Of a stretch of 63,213 nt of DNA, positions 8,145-16,400 are shown in pieces (position 1 is the first letter of the stretch; each line of letters opens with the position of its first letter). The notes under the pieces are model-generated. The model did not search any database, was not told the DNA's origin, and saw only the letters and a program-made list of their open reading frames with translations. Location: contig VXRL01000041.1 in the NCBI GenBank assembly GCA_009838515.1, forward strand, positions 23,348 through 86,560, in the 5' to 3' direction. This stretch comes from Terriglobia bacterium (GTDB lineage: Bacteria; Acidobacteriota; Terriglobia; Bryobacterales; UBA6623). Position numbers and translations under genes: made by a program.

Positions 8145-9580
8145 TGGGATGTCTCCGCTACGCGGCGCTGCCACGTGTATGCCTCGGGGTCGAAGATGAA
8201 GGCCCCCTTGGTGGCAGCCTGCGGAGCATTAACCTCGGGCAGCCACTGCGCATGCTGCGAGATCACGGCCGCGCTGGCGGGGTCGCTAGCAAGATTCGTC
8301 CACTCCTCGGGGTCCGTGCTGTGGTCATAGAGCTCTTCTGCTCCGGAAGCGTAGCGAACATAGCGGTAGCGCTCCGAGCGAACGGCGTGGTTGTTGCGGC
8401 GGAAAGTCATAACCGCCGGGCGCTCCCATTCCGACTCCGGGTCCTCGAGCAGCGGTCGCAGGCTCACTCCTTCAAGGTCGTCCCGTGCCGGCAGGCCACA
8501 GAGATCCACCAGCGTCGGATACAGGTTGATCAGACTTACGGGCCGGCTGCACCGCCCGCCCTGCGTGCTCACGCCCGGGGCGATGATCGCCAGCGGAACG
8601 CGCGACGACCGTTCCCAGAGCGTGTCCTTCGCGAAGTGGTGCTTCTCGCCGAAGTGATAGCCGTGGTCGGACCAGAACATGACAATCGTGTTCCGTGCGT
8701 AAGCGCTTGCGTCGAGCGCGTCGAGCACGCGGCCGACCAGCGCGTCGGCGTGTCGGATGCCGGCCGTGTAGCTTCGCACGACGTCATCCATGTCACCGTG
8801 CTCCACGATGAGCTCCAGATCGGCTACGCGGGATGCGGCCAACTCGCGACCGGCTTCCGGCACGTCATCCAGGTCTCCGGGCTTGTCCAGCGGGACGGGC
8901 GCATCGTCCGGGCCCACCGACTCGTACCACGCTCGCGGGGCGTAGAACGGCAGGTGCGGCTGAAACAGTCCGACCGCCAAGAAGAAAGGGCGGTCGTGAT
9001 CCCGAGACAGGAACTCCTCGGCCCAGCGCACCGTGGCGCCGTCTCCCATCTCCATGTCGGTCTTGTCCAACGGCCCCCAGTCGAAGCTGCTTATGTGACG
9101 GGGGAGGCGGTAAGGGACTAGGAAACCATCGGTCTTCAGGTCGGAGACGAGGTCGAAGTACTCATCCCACGAATCGGGCGGGTTGAAGCCGGGCGTGTGG
9201 TGGAAGATCTTGCCGCCGCCGGCCGCGTAGTAGCCGTTGTCCTTGAAGTAGCGCGGCAGCACGATGACATCGGGCAGGTTTGGCTTCCACCACTCGCTGT
9301 TGACGTAGACCCCCGTCGTCGACGGCCGCAAGCCCGACAGGATCGCGGTGCGGGACGGGTTGCATTTCGGTGCCGGGGCGTGCGCGTTCGTGAACAGCGT
9401 GCCCCGCTCGCTGAGCCGGTCGATGTGGGGTGTCTGCGCTGCTTCGTACCCGAGAGCGCCGACCCAATCGTTCATGTCGTCAACGCTCAGGAAAAGCACG
9501 TTGGGTCGGGCCGGGGGCGCTTCCGAGCAGGCTGTCAAGGCGAAGGCGAGCCCAAGAGTGGCGATCTGAAATCTGAGCAT
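8141..9580 (-). CDS. Sulfatase lipoprotein, iduronate-2-sulfatase-like, active site C-N-P-S-R
   Basis: Sulfatase of 479 aa. An upstream in-frame start at 9802 exists, but only the ATG at 9580 gives a proper lipoprotein signal, with lipobox LTAC (Cys at about residue 17). The mature protein begins with the metal site NVLFLSVDDMNDW, then the canonical formylglycine motif KCNPSRTAILSG with Cys73, and later WSDHGYHFGEKHHFAKDT. As a predicted lipoprotein it should sit in the cell envelope, unlike its Tat-type downstream neighbour. Its stop overlaps the start of the next sulfatase by 4 bases, and 53 bases separate it from the upstream one, so the three are probably one transcript. The three belong to different subfamilies, which suggests attack on one polysaccharide carrying several kinds of sulfate (inference). 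Confidence 0.92.
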   Translation of the reverse strand: MLRFQIATLGLAFALTACSEAPPARPNVLFLSVDDMNDWVGALGYEAAQTPHIDRLSERGTLFTNAHAPAPKCNPSRTAILSGLRPSTTGVYVNSEWWKPNLPDVIVLPRYFKDNGYYAAGGGKIFHHTPGFNPPDSWDEYFDLVSDLKTDGFLVPYRLPRHISSFDWGPLDKTDMEMGDGATVRWAEEFLSRDHDRPFFLAVGLFQPHLPFYAPRAWYESVGPDDAPVPLDKPGDLDDVPEAGRELAASRVADLELIVEHGDMDDVVRSYTAGIRHADALVGRVLDALDASAYARNTIVMFWSDHGYHFGEKHHFAKDTLWERSSRVPLAIIAPGVSTQGGRCSRPVSLINLYPTLVDLCGLPARDDLEGVSLRPLLEDPESEWERPAVMTFRRNNHAVRSERYRYVRYASGAEELYDHSTDPEEWTNLASDPASAAVISQHAQWLPEVNAPQAATKGAFIFDPEAYTWQRRVAETSQ

Positions 9581-9633
9581 GGTCCGCAATCTCTGGCCGA
9601 GCCGCATGTGCCGCGGCCGCATCGTGAGTGTAC

Positions 9634-11151
9634 TCAACGTAGCGGTGAACGGTCCACGCGCCCGCTTGGCGCGAGGTATGCGCTGTAGTTCCAGCCTGCG
9701 GGCCGCACGTACTCGCCGTTCTCGCGGGTGGCTTCGATATCGGCCTTCAAGCGTGCGGCGTTGGCCGGATCGAGAAACGGATCCTCGGTCTCCACGCGCC
9801 ATTGCTGCAGTCTCGCCTTAAGGCGTTCGAAAACGTCCTCGTGCGAGGGGTCCGATGCGAGGTTGCTGAACTCGTATGGGTCGACGGTCAGGTCGTACAG
9901 CTCGTACTCCGGCGGTCTGCCCATGGCTTGGTACGCCGTGCGCACTCGCTGCGGGGCGCGGCGGGCCGCTTCTTGCAGCTCCCCTTCGCTGAAGAACCTG
10001 CCGAGGGTGAAGGCGTGGCCGGGGTTGAGCGTGTTCGGCATCAGGTTGCGGATCAACTTGTACTGTTGGTCCCGGACAGTGCGCTGCGGAAAGTAGTTGT
10101 GGTTCGAGTGCAGGTGGAATTCGGTAAAAAGATACTCCCGCCACGGAGGAGTGCCTCCGGCAACCAGGGGACTCAGCGAGCGGCCTGCCAGCCCCGCAAC
10201 CTCTCCGCCAGCAGACGCCTCTAGGAAGGTTGGCATCAGGTCGAGCGTCGAGACCAGTTCCTCGCGGACTTGGCCAGCCTGCTGCAGGCCCGGCCAGCGC
10301 ACGATCAGTGGAACGCGCACTCCGCCCTCGTAGGAGGTCCGTTTGCCCCGCAGCAGGTCTGCGCCGTGATCACCGAGATAGACAACGAGGGTGTTTTCGC
10401 GCTTGCCCGAATCGGTCAAAGCCTGCAGCAGGTCCCCGACGTACATGTCCAGTCTGTTGATGGAGTTGTAGTAGTCGGCCGTTTGCTCGCGCAGTTCGGG
10501 CGAGTCGAGCCCCATGTACTCGAGGGGCTCGACATCTGCCGCTTGCAGCGGCCGCTCTGGGATGCCGTCGACCTGGCGCAGGAACGGCCGGTGGGCGTCG
10601 GGGTAGTTGACCGAGAGAAAGAAGGGCTGCTCCGCTTGCCCCATGAACTCGGCCGCGAACGCGGCATAACGCCCCATGTCCTCGCGCTGGAAATTGGCTG
10701 AGGGGATCTTGGCGAAATCGAATGGGAACGCCTCGGGAGGATTGATGTGCAGTTTGCCGATGATGCCAGTGCGGTAGCCGGCTTCCTTCAGGCTGCGCAC
10801 GATGTTGGAGGTGTCGCTGCGATACAAGCCGAACTTCCACGTGGCTAGCCCGATTTGGCCGTTCTGGTGGGGATACAGCCCGGTCAGAAAGGCCGCCCGA
10901 GACTGGCTGCAGCCCGCCTGTGGCACGTAGGCGTTCTGGAAGAGCACTCCGCTCGCTGCCAGCGCGTCGAGGTTCGGCGTCGACACGTATGGTTCGCCGT
11001 ACGCGCCGATTTCAGGCCCGTTGTCTTCGGAGACTATGAGCAGGATGTTGGGCCTGGTTCCCAAGGACGACTGGTCGGCTCGGTCTGGGACAGAGCAGGC
11101 CGCGAGCGCGATAAGGGTCGCTGTTGTGACGCAGATGCGGGGTGTTGTCAT
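9634..11151 (-). CDS. Sulfatase lipoprotein, heparan N-sulfatase (sulfamidase)-like, active site C-S-Q-S-R
   Basis: First gene of the three-sulfatase set, 505 aa from ATG 11151. It has a lipoprotein signal with lipobox LAAC. The metal site reads LLIVSEDNGPEIGAYG and the modification site QAGCSQSRAAFLTGLYPH with Cys81, followed by an HQNGQIGLATW-type segment typical of bacterial N-sulfoglucosamine sulfohydrolase-like enzymes. The third motif position is Gln instead of Pro or Ala. VVYLGDHGADLLRGKRTSYEGG contains the second metal-site Asp-His and the Lys of the family. By family it may hydrolyse N-sulfo or O-sulfo groups on amino sugars; this is not proved by the sequence. Confidence 0.9.
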   Translation of the reverse strand: MTTPRICVTTATLIALAACSVPDRADQSSLGTRPNILLIVSEDNGPEIGAYGEPYVSTPNLDALAASGVLFQNAYVPQAGCSQSRAAFLTGLYPHQNGQIGLATWKFGLYRSDTSNIVRSLKEAGYRTGIIGKLHINPPEAFPFDFAKIPSANFQREDMGRYAAFAAEFMGQAEQPFFLSVNYPDAHRPFLRQVDGIPERPLQAADVEPLEYMGLDSPELREQTADYYNSINRLDMYVGDLLQALTDSGKRENTLVVYLGDHGADLLRGKRTSYEGGVRVPLIVRWPGLQQAGQVREELVSTLDLMPTFLEASAGGEVAGLAGRSLSPLVAGGTPPWREYLFTEFHLHSNHNYFPQRTVRDQQYKLIRNLMPNTLNPGHAFTLGRFFSEGELQEAARRAPQRVRTAYQAMGRPPEYELYDLTVDPYEFSNLASDPSHEDVFERLKARLQQWRVETEDPFLDPANAARLKADIEATRENGEYVRPAGWNYSAYLAPSGRVDRSPLR

Positions 11152-11386
11152 TGCTGAACGATCACGGCACTTGGCACGCGCGTCGCCTTCTGGTCCGACA
11201 TGCAGGCGAGGCTAGCGCAGTAGAGCGTGACACAAGCGATCCTTCCAATGCTGGAAACCGATCTCTGGCTGCGGTCCATTCCAGCACCCGGATCTTGCGA
11301 TCCCGGCCGCTGCCGCTGCCGCAACCAAAACCCATGCTATTCCCCAAAGCAGTCATCGCGCCACCGGTGTGTCGGTGCCGGGCCTA

Positions 11387-12631
11387 CTATCTCACTGGCT
11401 CAGCCTCGACCATTACCTGCTCGGGCCCTCGCAGCACTGCTTGCTTCCGGGCCCTCGGCTCTGCGACCAAGCGCATCGAAGAATACCGCTCTAGCAGGGC
11501 TGAGAACGCGATCTTGGCTTCCATGACAGCTAGCGGAGCGCCGAGGCAATAGTGGATTCCGCGCCCAAAAGAGAGGTGGCTTGTTCGTTGCCGTCCGATG
11601 TCGAAGCGATCGGGATCCGGGAACGCTTCGGGATCCCGGTTCGCCGCTCCGATCGCGCTGATGACGATGTGTCCGGGTCGGATTTCGCGCCCTCCGATCT
11701 CGACCGGGCTGAGGCACAGCCGCCCGTCTAGTTGTACCGGGGCGTCGTAACGCAGGAACTCCTGGACGGCTGAGTCGAGCATATCCGGATGGTCTCGCAG
11801 GCGCCGCATCTGGTCGGGATGCCGCAGCAAGGCGAGTGTACCGTTGCCGATCAGGTTGCGCGTGGTCTCGTTGCCCGCCACCAGCAACAAGGTGAGCGTG
11901 TTGATCAGTTCCCTGTGGGTCAGCTTCTCACCTTCTTCCTCAGCCGCGATGAGGGCGCTGATCATGTCGTCTTGAGGCTTGCGGCGGCGCAACTCTATGA
12001 TTTCCTCGAAGTAGTCCTGCAATGCTACGGTGTTGTGCCGCATGAACTTGATCTGCTTTGCAGTAAGGACCGGCTCAACGCTCAGCGCGATTCCGTTCGA
12101 CCACTCTTCGAAGCGGTCCATGTCCTCTGGTGGGACGCCCAGCATCTCAGCAATGACCGTGATGGGCAGTGGGTAAGCAAACTGGCCGATCAAGTCGAAG
12201 CGTTCCTGGCCGGCGAGTGAGTCGAGGAGTCTTGCCACCAAGCGCTCGACCCTTGGGCGGAGATTCGCCACAGCGGCGGGCGTGAACGCCTTGGAAACTA
12301 GCCCGCGCAGCCTCGTGTGGTCGGGCGGGTCGCAATCGAGCAGGCTTTCTAGCCGCTCGTCCAACACCCGTGTGCGGTTCGAGAACGTCCCGTGGTCGCG
12401 CAACACCGAATCGACGTCGCGATAGCGCGTGACAAGCCAGCCGTCGATGATCCGCGTGCGATGCACCGGATCCCTCGTGCGCATCCTTTCGTAAAACCCA
12501 TACGGGTCAATCTGCATCTGCGCCGAGGTCGGGTTGAAGCCGCTGCCAGATTCTACGTACTCCCATGCCAGCTTGGCTGCAAACCCGAGAGGTTCAATAA
12601 GTTGCCGCAATGATCGCGAAAGAGCCTTCAT
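11387..12631 (-). CDS. Cytochrome P450 (soluble bacterial type)
   Basis: Heme-thiolate monooxygenase of 414 aa, the usual length for a soluble bacterial P450 that needs separate ferredoxin and reductase partners (none seen here). Start ATG at 12631 chosen because the protein then begins MKALSRSLRQLIEP and a GGGGAT-like purine tract precedes it; an in-frame ATG at 12712 gives an unlikely leader. Seen: IDPYGFYERMRTRDPVH substrate-side N-terminus, I-helix VAGNETTRN with the acid-Thr pair, QEFLRYDAPVQ containing the K-helix E-x-x-R, and the heme loop FGRGIHYCLGAPLA with the axial Cys at residue 362. It diverges from a hydratase-like gene 151 bases away. The substrate is unknown. Confidence 0.93.
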   Translation of the reverse strand: MKALSRSLRQLIEPLGFAAKLAWEYVESGSGFNPTSAQMQIDPYGFYERMRTRDPVHRTRIIDGWLVTRYRDVDSVLRDHGTFSNRTRVLDERLESLLDCDPPDHTRLRGLVSKAFTPAAVANLRPRVERLVARLLDSLAGQERFDLIGQFAYPLPITVIAEMLGVPPEDMDRFEEWSNGIALSVEPVLTAKQIKFMRHNTVALQDYFEEIIELRRRKPQDDMISALIAAEEEGEKLTHRELINTLTLLLVAGNETTRNLIGNGTLALLRHPDQMRRLRDHPDMLDSAVQEFLRYDAPVQLDGRLCLSPVEIGGREIRPGHIVISAIGAANRDPEAFPDPDRFDIGRQRTSHLSFGRGIHYCLGAPLAVMEAKIAFSALLERYSSMRLVAEPRARKQAVLRGPEQVMVEAEPVR

Positions 12632-12782
12632 GGATTCACCATCCCCTGCCGCCCAGACGCTCCATTCAGAACGCCGGCCCGCAGGCCAACCAGTATTCCA
12701 CGAGTGCAGCAACGGCGCGGGATTCTCGGACAGACGTTGTCGAGACCGGGATCGAGTTGGGCACGCAGATCCCTAGAATCAG

Positions 12783-13568
12783 ATGGGCATGACCACCCAC
12801 AGCATCATGACGAATTCCGAAATCAAGGCTTTGGCCCGGCGACAACTGCATGACTACGATGCAAGAAAGCCAGGCATGGCGTTCGCCGAGCCCGCCTTCC
12901 ACTTGGCTCTGGATGATGCTTACCGCGTGCAGATCGAGACTGCACAGATGAGGGTACTGCGAGGAGAGGCCGTTGTTGGATACAAGATCGGTTGCGTGAG
13001 CGCGGCTGTTCGGCGGCAGCTTGGGACCAAACACGCGGTCTTCGGGCACCTGTTTGCGAGCGAAATCCGCGCCAGTCCTGCGGAACTCAGCGCTGACGAG
13101 TTCTGCTGCCTCGCCATCGAAGGCGAGTTGGCGCTGATATTGGACGCCGATATCGACGACGTCGAAGAGTTCCGAGAGGGTCCTGCGCGGTTCGTGCGCG
13201 AGATCTTTCCTGTGATCGAACTCCACCACTACATCTTTCGGGGGCCTAGCCCTTCGGCCGCCGAAATAGTCGCGAACAACGCTCTGCAGGCCGGGATTGT
13301 CGTGCCAGCGGCTCGAGCAACAGCCGGTACTGCCGATCTGCTCGAAGTCAAGGTGGCGATCAGCGACCGGGTAGGGGAGGAGGCAGCAGTGGGTCCGTTG
13401 GAAACGGTCCATGAACTTGCCAGCCGACTAGCTGTGTTCGGCATCAAGCCTAGAGCCGGCGAGATCCTGCTGACGGGTTCTCCTCTTCCGCTGTATCCCG
13501 TGGCCCGGGACGACGGCATTCAGGTGCAGTGTCCCGGGGTTGCCGCAGTCACGGCTACAGTCACATAA
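12783..13568 (+). CDS. 2-keto-4-pentenoate hydratase-like protein (MhpD family)
   Basis: Cytoplasmic hydratase or decarboxylase of the fumarylacetoacetase-like fold used in meta-cleavage of aromatics, 261 aa, matching MhpD-type enzymes. Seen: the GYKIGCVSAAVRRQLG segment with Lys68, the acidic metal-ligand pair E-G-E at 113-115, and PVIELHHYIF. The C-terminal KPRAGEILLTGSPLPLYPV loop is also typical. Start taken at ATG 12783; in-frame ATGs at 12789 and 12807 are possible and no strong ribosome site decides. It lies divergent to the P450, which might oxidise an aromatic or cyclic compound upstream of it, but no ring-cleavage dioxygenase is present, so the link is weak. Confidence 0.85.
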   Translation: MGMTTHSIMTNSEIKALARRQLHDYDARKPGMAFAEPAFHLALDDAYRVQIETAQMRVLRGEAVVGYKIGCVSAAVRRQLGTKHAVFGHLFASEIRASPAELSADEFCCLAIEGELALILDADIDDVEEFREGPARFVREIFPVIELHHYIFRGPSPSAAEIVANNALQAGIVVPAARATAGTADLLEVKVAISDRVGEEAAVGPLETVHELASRLAVFGIKPRAGEILLTGSPLPLYPVARDDGIQVQCPGVAAVTATVT

Positions 13569-13681
13569 AGCGCTCGCTGGTAGTCCTGATTCCGCAGGAT
13601 CCTATGCCAGCCCCGGCGTGGCATACTTGCACAGAGTTCACGGTCCAGCCAAGCGGCCCTTGGCCCTTGGAGGAAGGCAGC

Positions 13682-13873
13682 ATGCACACAGCCAAGATTG
13701 TCTACTGAGAGGAAGAGGGCGCTTGGATTGGCTATCTCGAGGAATTTCCTGACTACTGGACTCAAGGAGACCCACTAGAGGACCTCGAATCCCACCTCTG
13801 CGATTCGTACAAGGACCTTACGAGCGACGGGTTGCCAAGGATCCATAAAGTGGCCGATATCGCTGTCGAGTGA
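13682..13873 (+). pseudogene. Dead HicB-family antitoxin gene (TGA at codon 9)
   Basis: A 64-codon frame reads as a compact HicB-like antitoxin: KIVY, then EEEGAWIGYLEEFPDYWTQG, LEDLESHLCDSYKDLTSDG, IHKVADIAVE. It is broken by TGA at 13706-13708, exactly where family members usually carry Trp (KIVYW). A strong ribosome site GGAGGAAGG at 13669-13677 still precedes the ATG. The gene ends with GTGA at 13870-13873, which looks like the overlapping start of a HicA toxin (first codons read VKRTALV), but the following frame stops at 13983 and shows no HicA fold. The module is therefore inactive unless the TGA is a sequencing error. Confidence 0.7.
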
Positions 13874-13960
13874 AACGAACAGCGCTGGTCATTGGATTGT
13901 CGCTAGCTGGGCCGGGTCGGCGCGGCAGAAACCCTCAGAACGGATTTACGCGACGCTACG

Positions 13961-16258
13961 TTAGTAGTCGAGGAGATAGTTGAATTTGATAAAGAACGCA
14001 TGCGTCTCAAGCCGACGTTCGACGCTGTGCGGATCGATGTAGTCGCGCATCAGCATGCCGGTGTTGTAGACCACGAACAGCCCCGTGCTGGAAGTTGACA
14101 GCAGCCCCAAGCGGAGGTTATGCGACATCTGATTGGTCCGATTGCTGTACTGGCTCAGAGTCTGGAAGTAGCTCTTGGGCGTGATCGACCAGTTGAACCG
14201 CAGGCTGGCTAGGTCCGTGTTGAAGGCCGCGACCGGCAGGTCGATCATGTTGCGAGCCCAGGTTAGCGTCCAGGTCAGGTTCTGCCCCTTGCGTACACCG
14301 CCAGTGAGGCTGAAGGCGGTGATGTCGCCGGAATAAAAGCTGCCCTTTGCGACGCTGCCGCCGCCGAAAGCGACCGCGCTGGGGTCGCTCTGGAAGTTCG
14401 CGATCGTCTCGCCGAACTGGTAGGCTCCCTCGGGCACTTTGATGCCGGGGAACACGGCGAACGGCCGCCGCAGCAGCTCGAAGTTGCGGTTATAGGCAAT
14501 GCCTAGCCGTCCGCCGTTCTGGAGCCGCGAGTCGAAGTGGTAGTGCTCGAACCCGGACTCTTTTTCGTTCGTTCCCAGCGTGTACCAGTTCTGGACGAAC
14601 GCATGCGGCTCGATCGTGCGCCATGCACCCTTCTTCGGGTAGTAAGTATAGCGATATGAAGCACTTGGTTTGCGGAACCTCACGCGACGAACAAATCCGA
14701 CTTCGGGATTGAAATTCTCCCCCACCTCCAAGTAGCTGACACTGATCCGGTGTATCGCATCGTCGTAGTCAAAGCGGCTGGAATAGGCATGGGAGCTGCC
14801 TTCTAGTCCGGGAGACTGCGTGCCGGCGACGTAGTTGAACCAGTTCCCGTACTTGCCGATCCCGATGTTGGCGTCTGCCCCGAAGGTCCGGTTGTACGCG
14901 CGGACTCCCTCGACGCTTCCTGCGGTCTGCCGGTTCACCGCGATGATTCCGATGGAACTGCGGTTCGGCAGTTCGCGGCTGACCCGGCCGACTGCATAGT
15001 TGTTGGCCGGAGTGCGGCCCTCGATGTCCCGGGTCTGCATGTTCAGCAGGCCGACTTGGTACTTGCCCATCTTGCCGCTCACACGCGCGCCGGCGTCGAT
15101 CGGCACCTGCTGGCGGTTCTCGTCCAGTCCGATCCGGCGGGAGAAGAAGATCTCGACCTCGCGCGGAGTGCCGAACTCGAAGAAGCCGGAGTTCTCGAGG
15201 AAAAAGGGCCGTTTCTCAGGGAAGAACAGGTCGAAGCGGGTCAGGTTGATCTGCACGTCGTCGACTTCCACCTGCGCAAAATCCGTGTTGAGCGTGCCAT
15301 CCAGTGTCAAGCCCGGCGTGAGGCTGTACTTGAGGTCGAGGCCGCCATTGAGCTTGCGCTCCGTCCGGCCCTCGTCCAAGCGGAAGTCTTGCGAGAAACC
15401 GCTGATCACGTAGGGCAGGAGCTTGAGGTTGCGATGGGACTTGGCCTCGATCCCACGCAGTTTCCCGGCGATCTCGATCTGCGTGAACTCGAACGCCCGC
15501 GACACCGGAGACCAGAATGAGAGTTCGTTGCGGCGGCGGATGTTGCGCGAGAAGTTCAGGCCCCACGTCTGGTCCGCTCCGGGACGGTATCGCAGAGTCC
15601 TGAAGGGAATGGCTACCTCGCTCTCCCAGCCGCGGTCGGTCACTTGCGAACGGACTCTCCAGACGGCATCCCAGTTGAGGTTGAAAGCTGCCGCCCCAGC
15701 TCGCTGAGCGCCTCCCCCGCCGGCTCCGCCGGCTCTGGCTGGCCCCCCGGCCGAGCCTCGGGTCTGTCCAGCCTTGGTCACTTGGGCATCGAACTCGATC
15801 CCGGTCGGGCTGGTGCCGAACACGAAGGCGTTCTGACCGTCGTTGTAGGCGTCGATCAGAATCTGAATGGAGTCCGTGTCGATCAAGCTGCCGTCGCGCC
15901 GGTTCTGCGTGACCACGATGTTCTCTGGTTCGCGGTCGAAACAGATGATCCCGAAGTAGAGACTGGAATCGTCAAACGCAACGCGAACTTCCGTGCGTTC
16001 GGTTGATGGTGCACCCTCGTCAGGGTTTTGCTGGATGAACCCGGTGGCGGGAGCGATTGTGTCCCACAGCGCTTCGTCGACCAGACCATCGATCTCCGGG
16101 GCCTGCTCTACCCGGGCTGCTCCGACGGTCGGCACCTCGGTGGGCCGGTCCTGGGCTAGTGCCGGGCATATGCCTAGGACGGCGGCAAGAATCGTGCAGG
16201 TCTTCAGAGTCCAGGCTGGAGCTTGCTGGCAGCGCGTTTGGATCGGGCGGAGTTGCAC
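13961..16258 (-). CDS. DUF5916 outer-membrane protein with N-terminal CBM9-like (DOMON) domain
   Basis: Predicted outer-membrane beta-barrel protein, about 765 aa. The GTG at 16258 gives a signal peptide (LKTCTILAAVLGICPALAQ); an ATG at 16345 is in frame but puts 29 unlikely residues before it. After the signal comes a carbohydrate-binding-family-9-like domain (PEIDGLVDEALWDTIAP, then VRVAFDDSSLYFGIICFD, and RRDGSLIDTDSIQILIDAY). The DUF5916 part follows, with FFPEKRPFFLENSGFFEFG as its most recognisable block, then many aromatic beta strands ending in FIKFNYLLDY. A Gly/Ala-rich insert (about residues 170-195) sits between the domains. Function is unknown; such proteins are common beside secreted hydrolases. 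It probably handles carbohydrate or hydrophobic ligands at the surface (inference). Confidence 0.87.
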   Translation of the reverse strand: MQLRPIQTRCQQAPAWTLKTCTILAAVLGICPALAQDRPTEVPTVGAARVEQAPEIDGLVDEALWDTIAPATGFIQQNPDEGAPSTERTEVRVAFDDSSLYFGIICFDREPENIVVTQNRRDGSLIDTDSIQILIDAYNDGQNAFVFGTSPTGIEFDAQVTKAGQTRGSAGGPARAGGAGGGGAQRAGAAAFNLNWDAVWRVRSQVTDRGWESEVAIPFRTLRYRPGADQTWGLNFSRNIRRRNELSFWSPVSRAFEFTQIEIAGKLRGIEAKSHRNLKLLPYVISGFSQDFRLDEGRTERKLNGGLDLKYSLTPGLTLDGTLNTDFAQVEVDDVQINLTRFDLFFPEKRPFFLENSGFFEFGTPREVEIFFSRRIGLDENRQQVPIDAGARVSGKMGKYQVGLLNMQTRDIEGRTPANNYAVGRVSRELPNRSSIGIIAVNRQTAGSVEGVRAYNRTFGADANIGIGKYGNWFNYVAGTQSPGLEGSSHAYSSRFDYDDAIHRISVSYLEVGENFNPEVGFVRRVRFRKPSASYRYTYYPKKGAWRTIEPHAFVQNWYTLGTNEKESGFEHYHFDSRLQNGGRLGIAYNRNFELLRRPFAVFPGIKVPEGAYQFGETIANFQSDPSAVAFGGGSVAKGSFYSGDITAFSLTGGVRKGQNLTWTLTWARNMIDLPVAAFNTDLASLRFNWSITPKSYFQTLSQYSNRTNQMSHNLRLGLLSTSSTGLFVVYNTGMLMRDYIDPHSVERRLETHAFFIKFNYLLDY

Positions 16259-16400
16259 AACGCAGCGAAGCCTCCAATCGTCGCACAGGTAGTCGGATTC
16301 GCCGCGGACGGTCCCCGGCGTGCACTGGGCGAGATCAGGCACCATCGACCGTTCCTGGAGCTCGTTGCAATGCGTTTGCCCTGTGTTCCTTCCGGCGTGG

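Noticed and set aside
13870..13983. HicA toxin gene after hicB
   Set aside because: Only the first few codons resemble a HicA start; the 37-codon frame has no HicA motifs.
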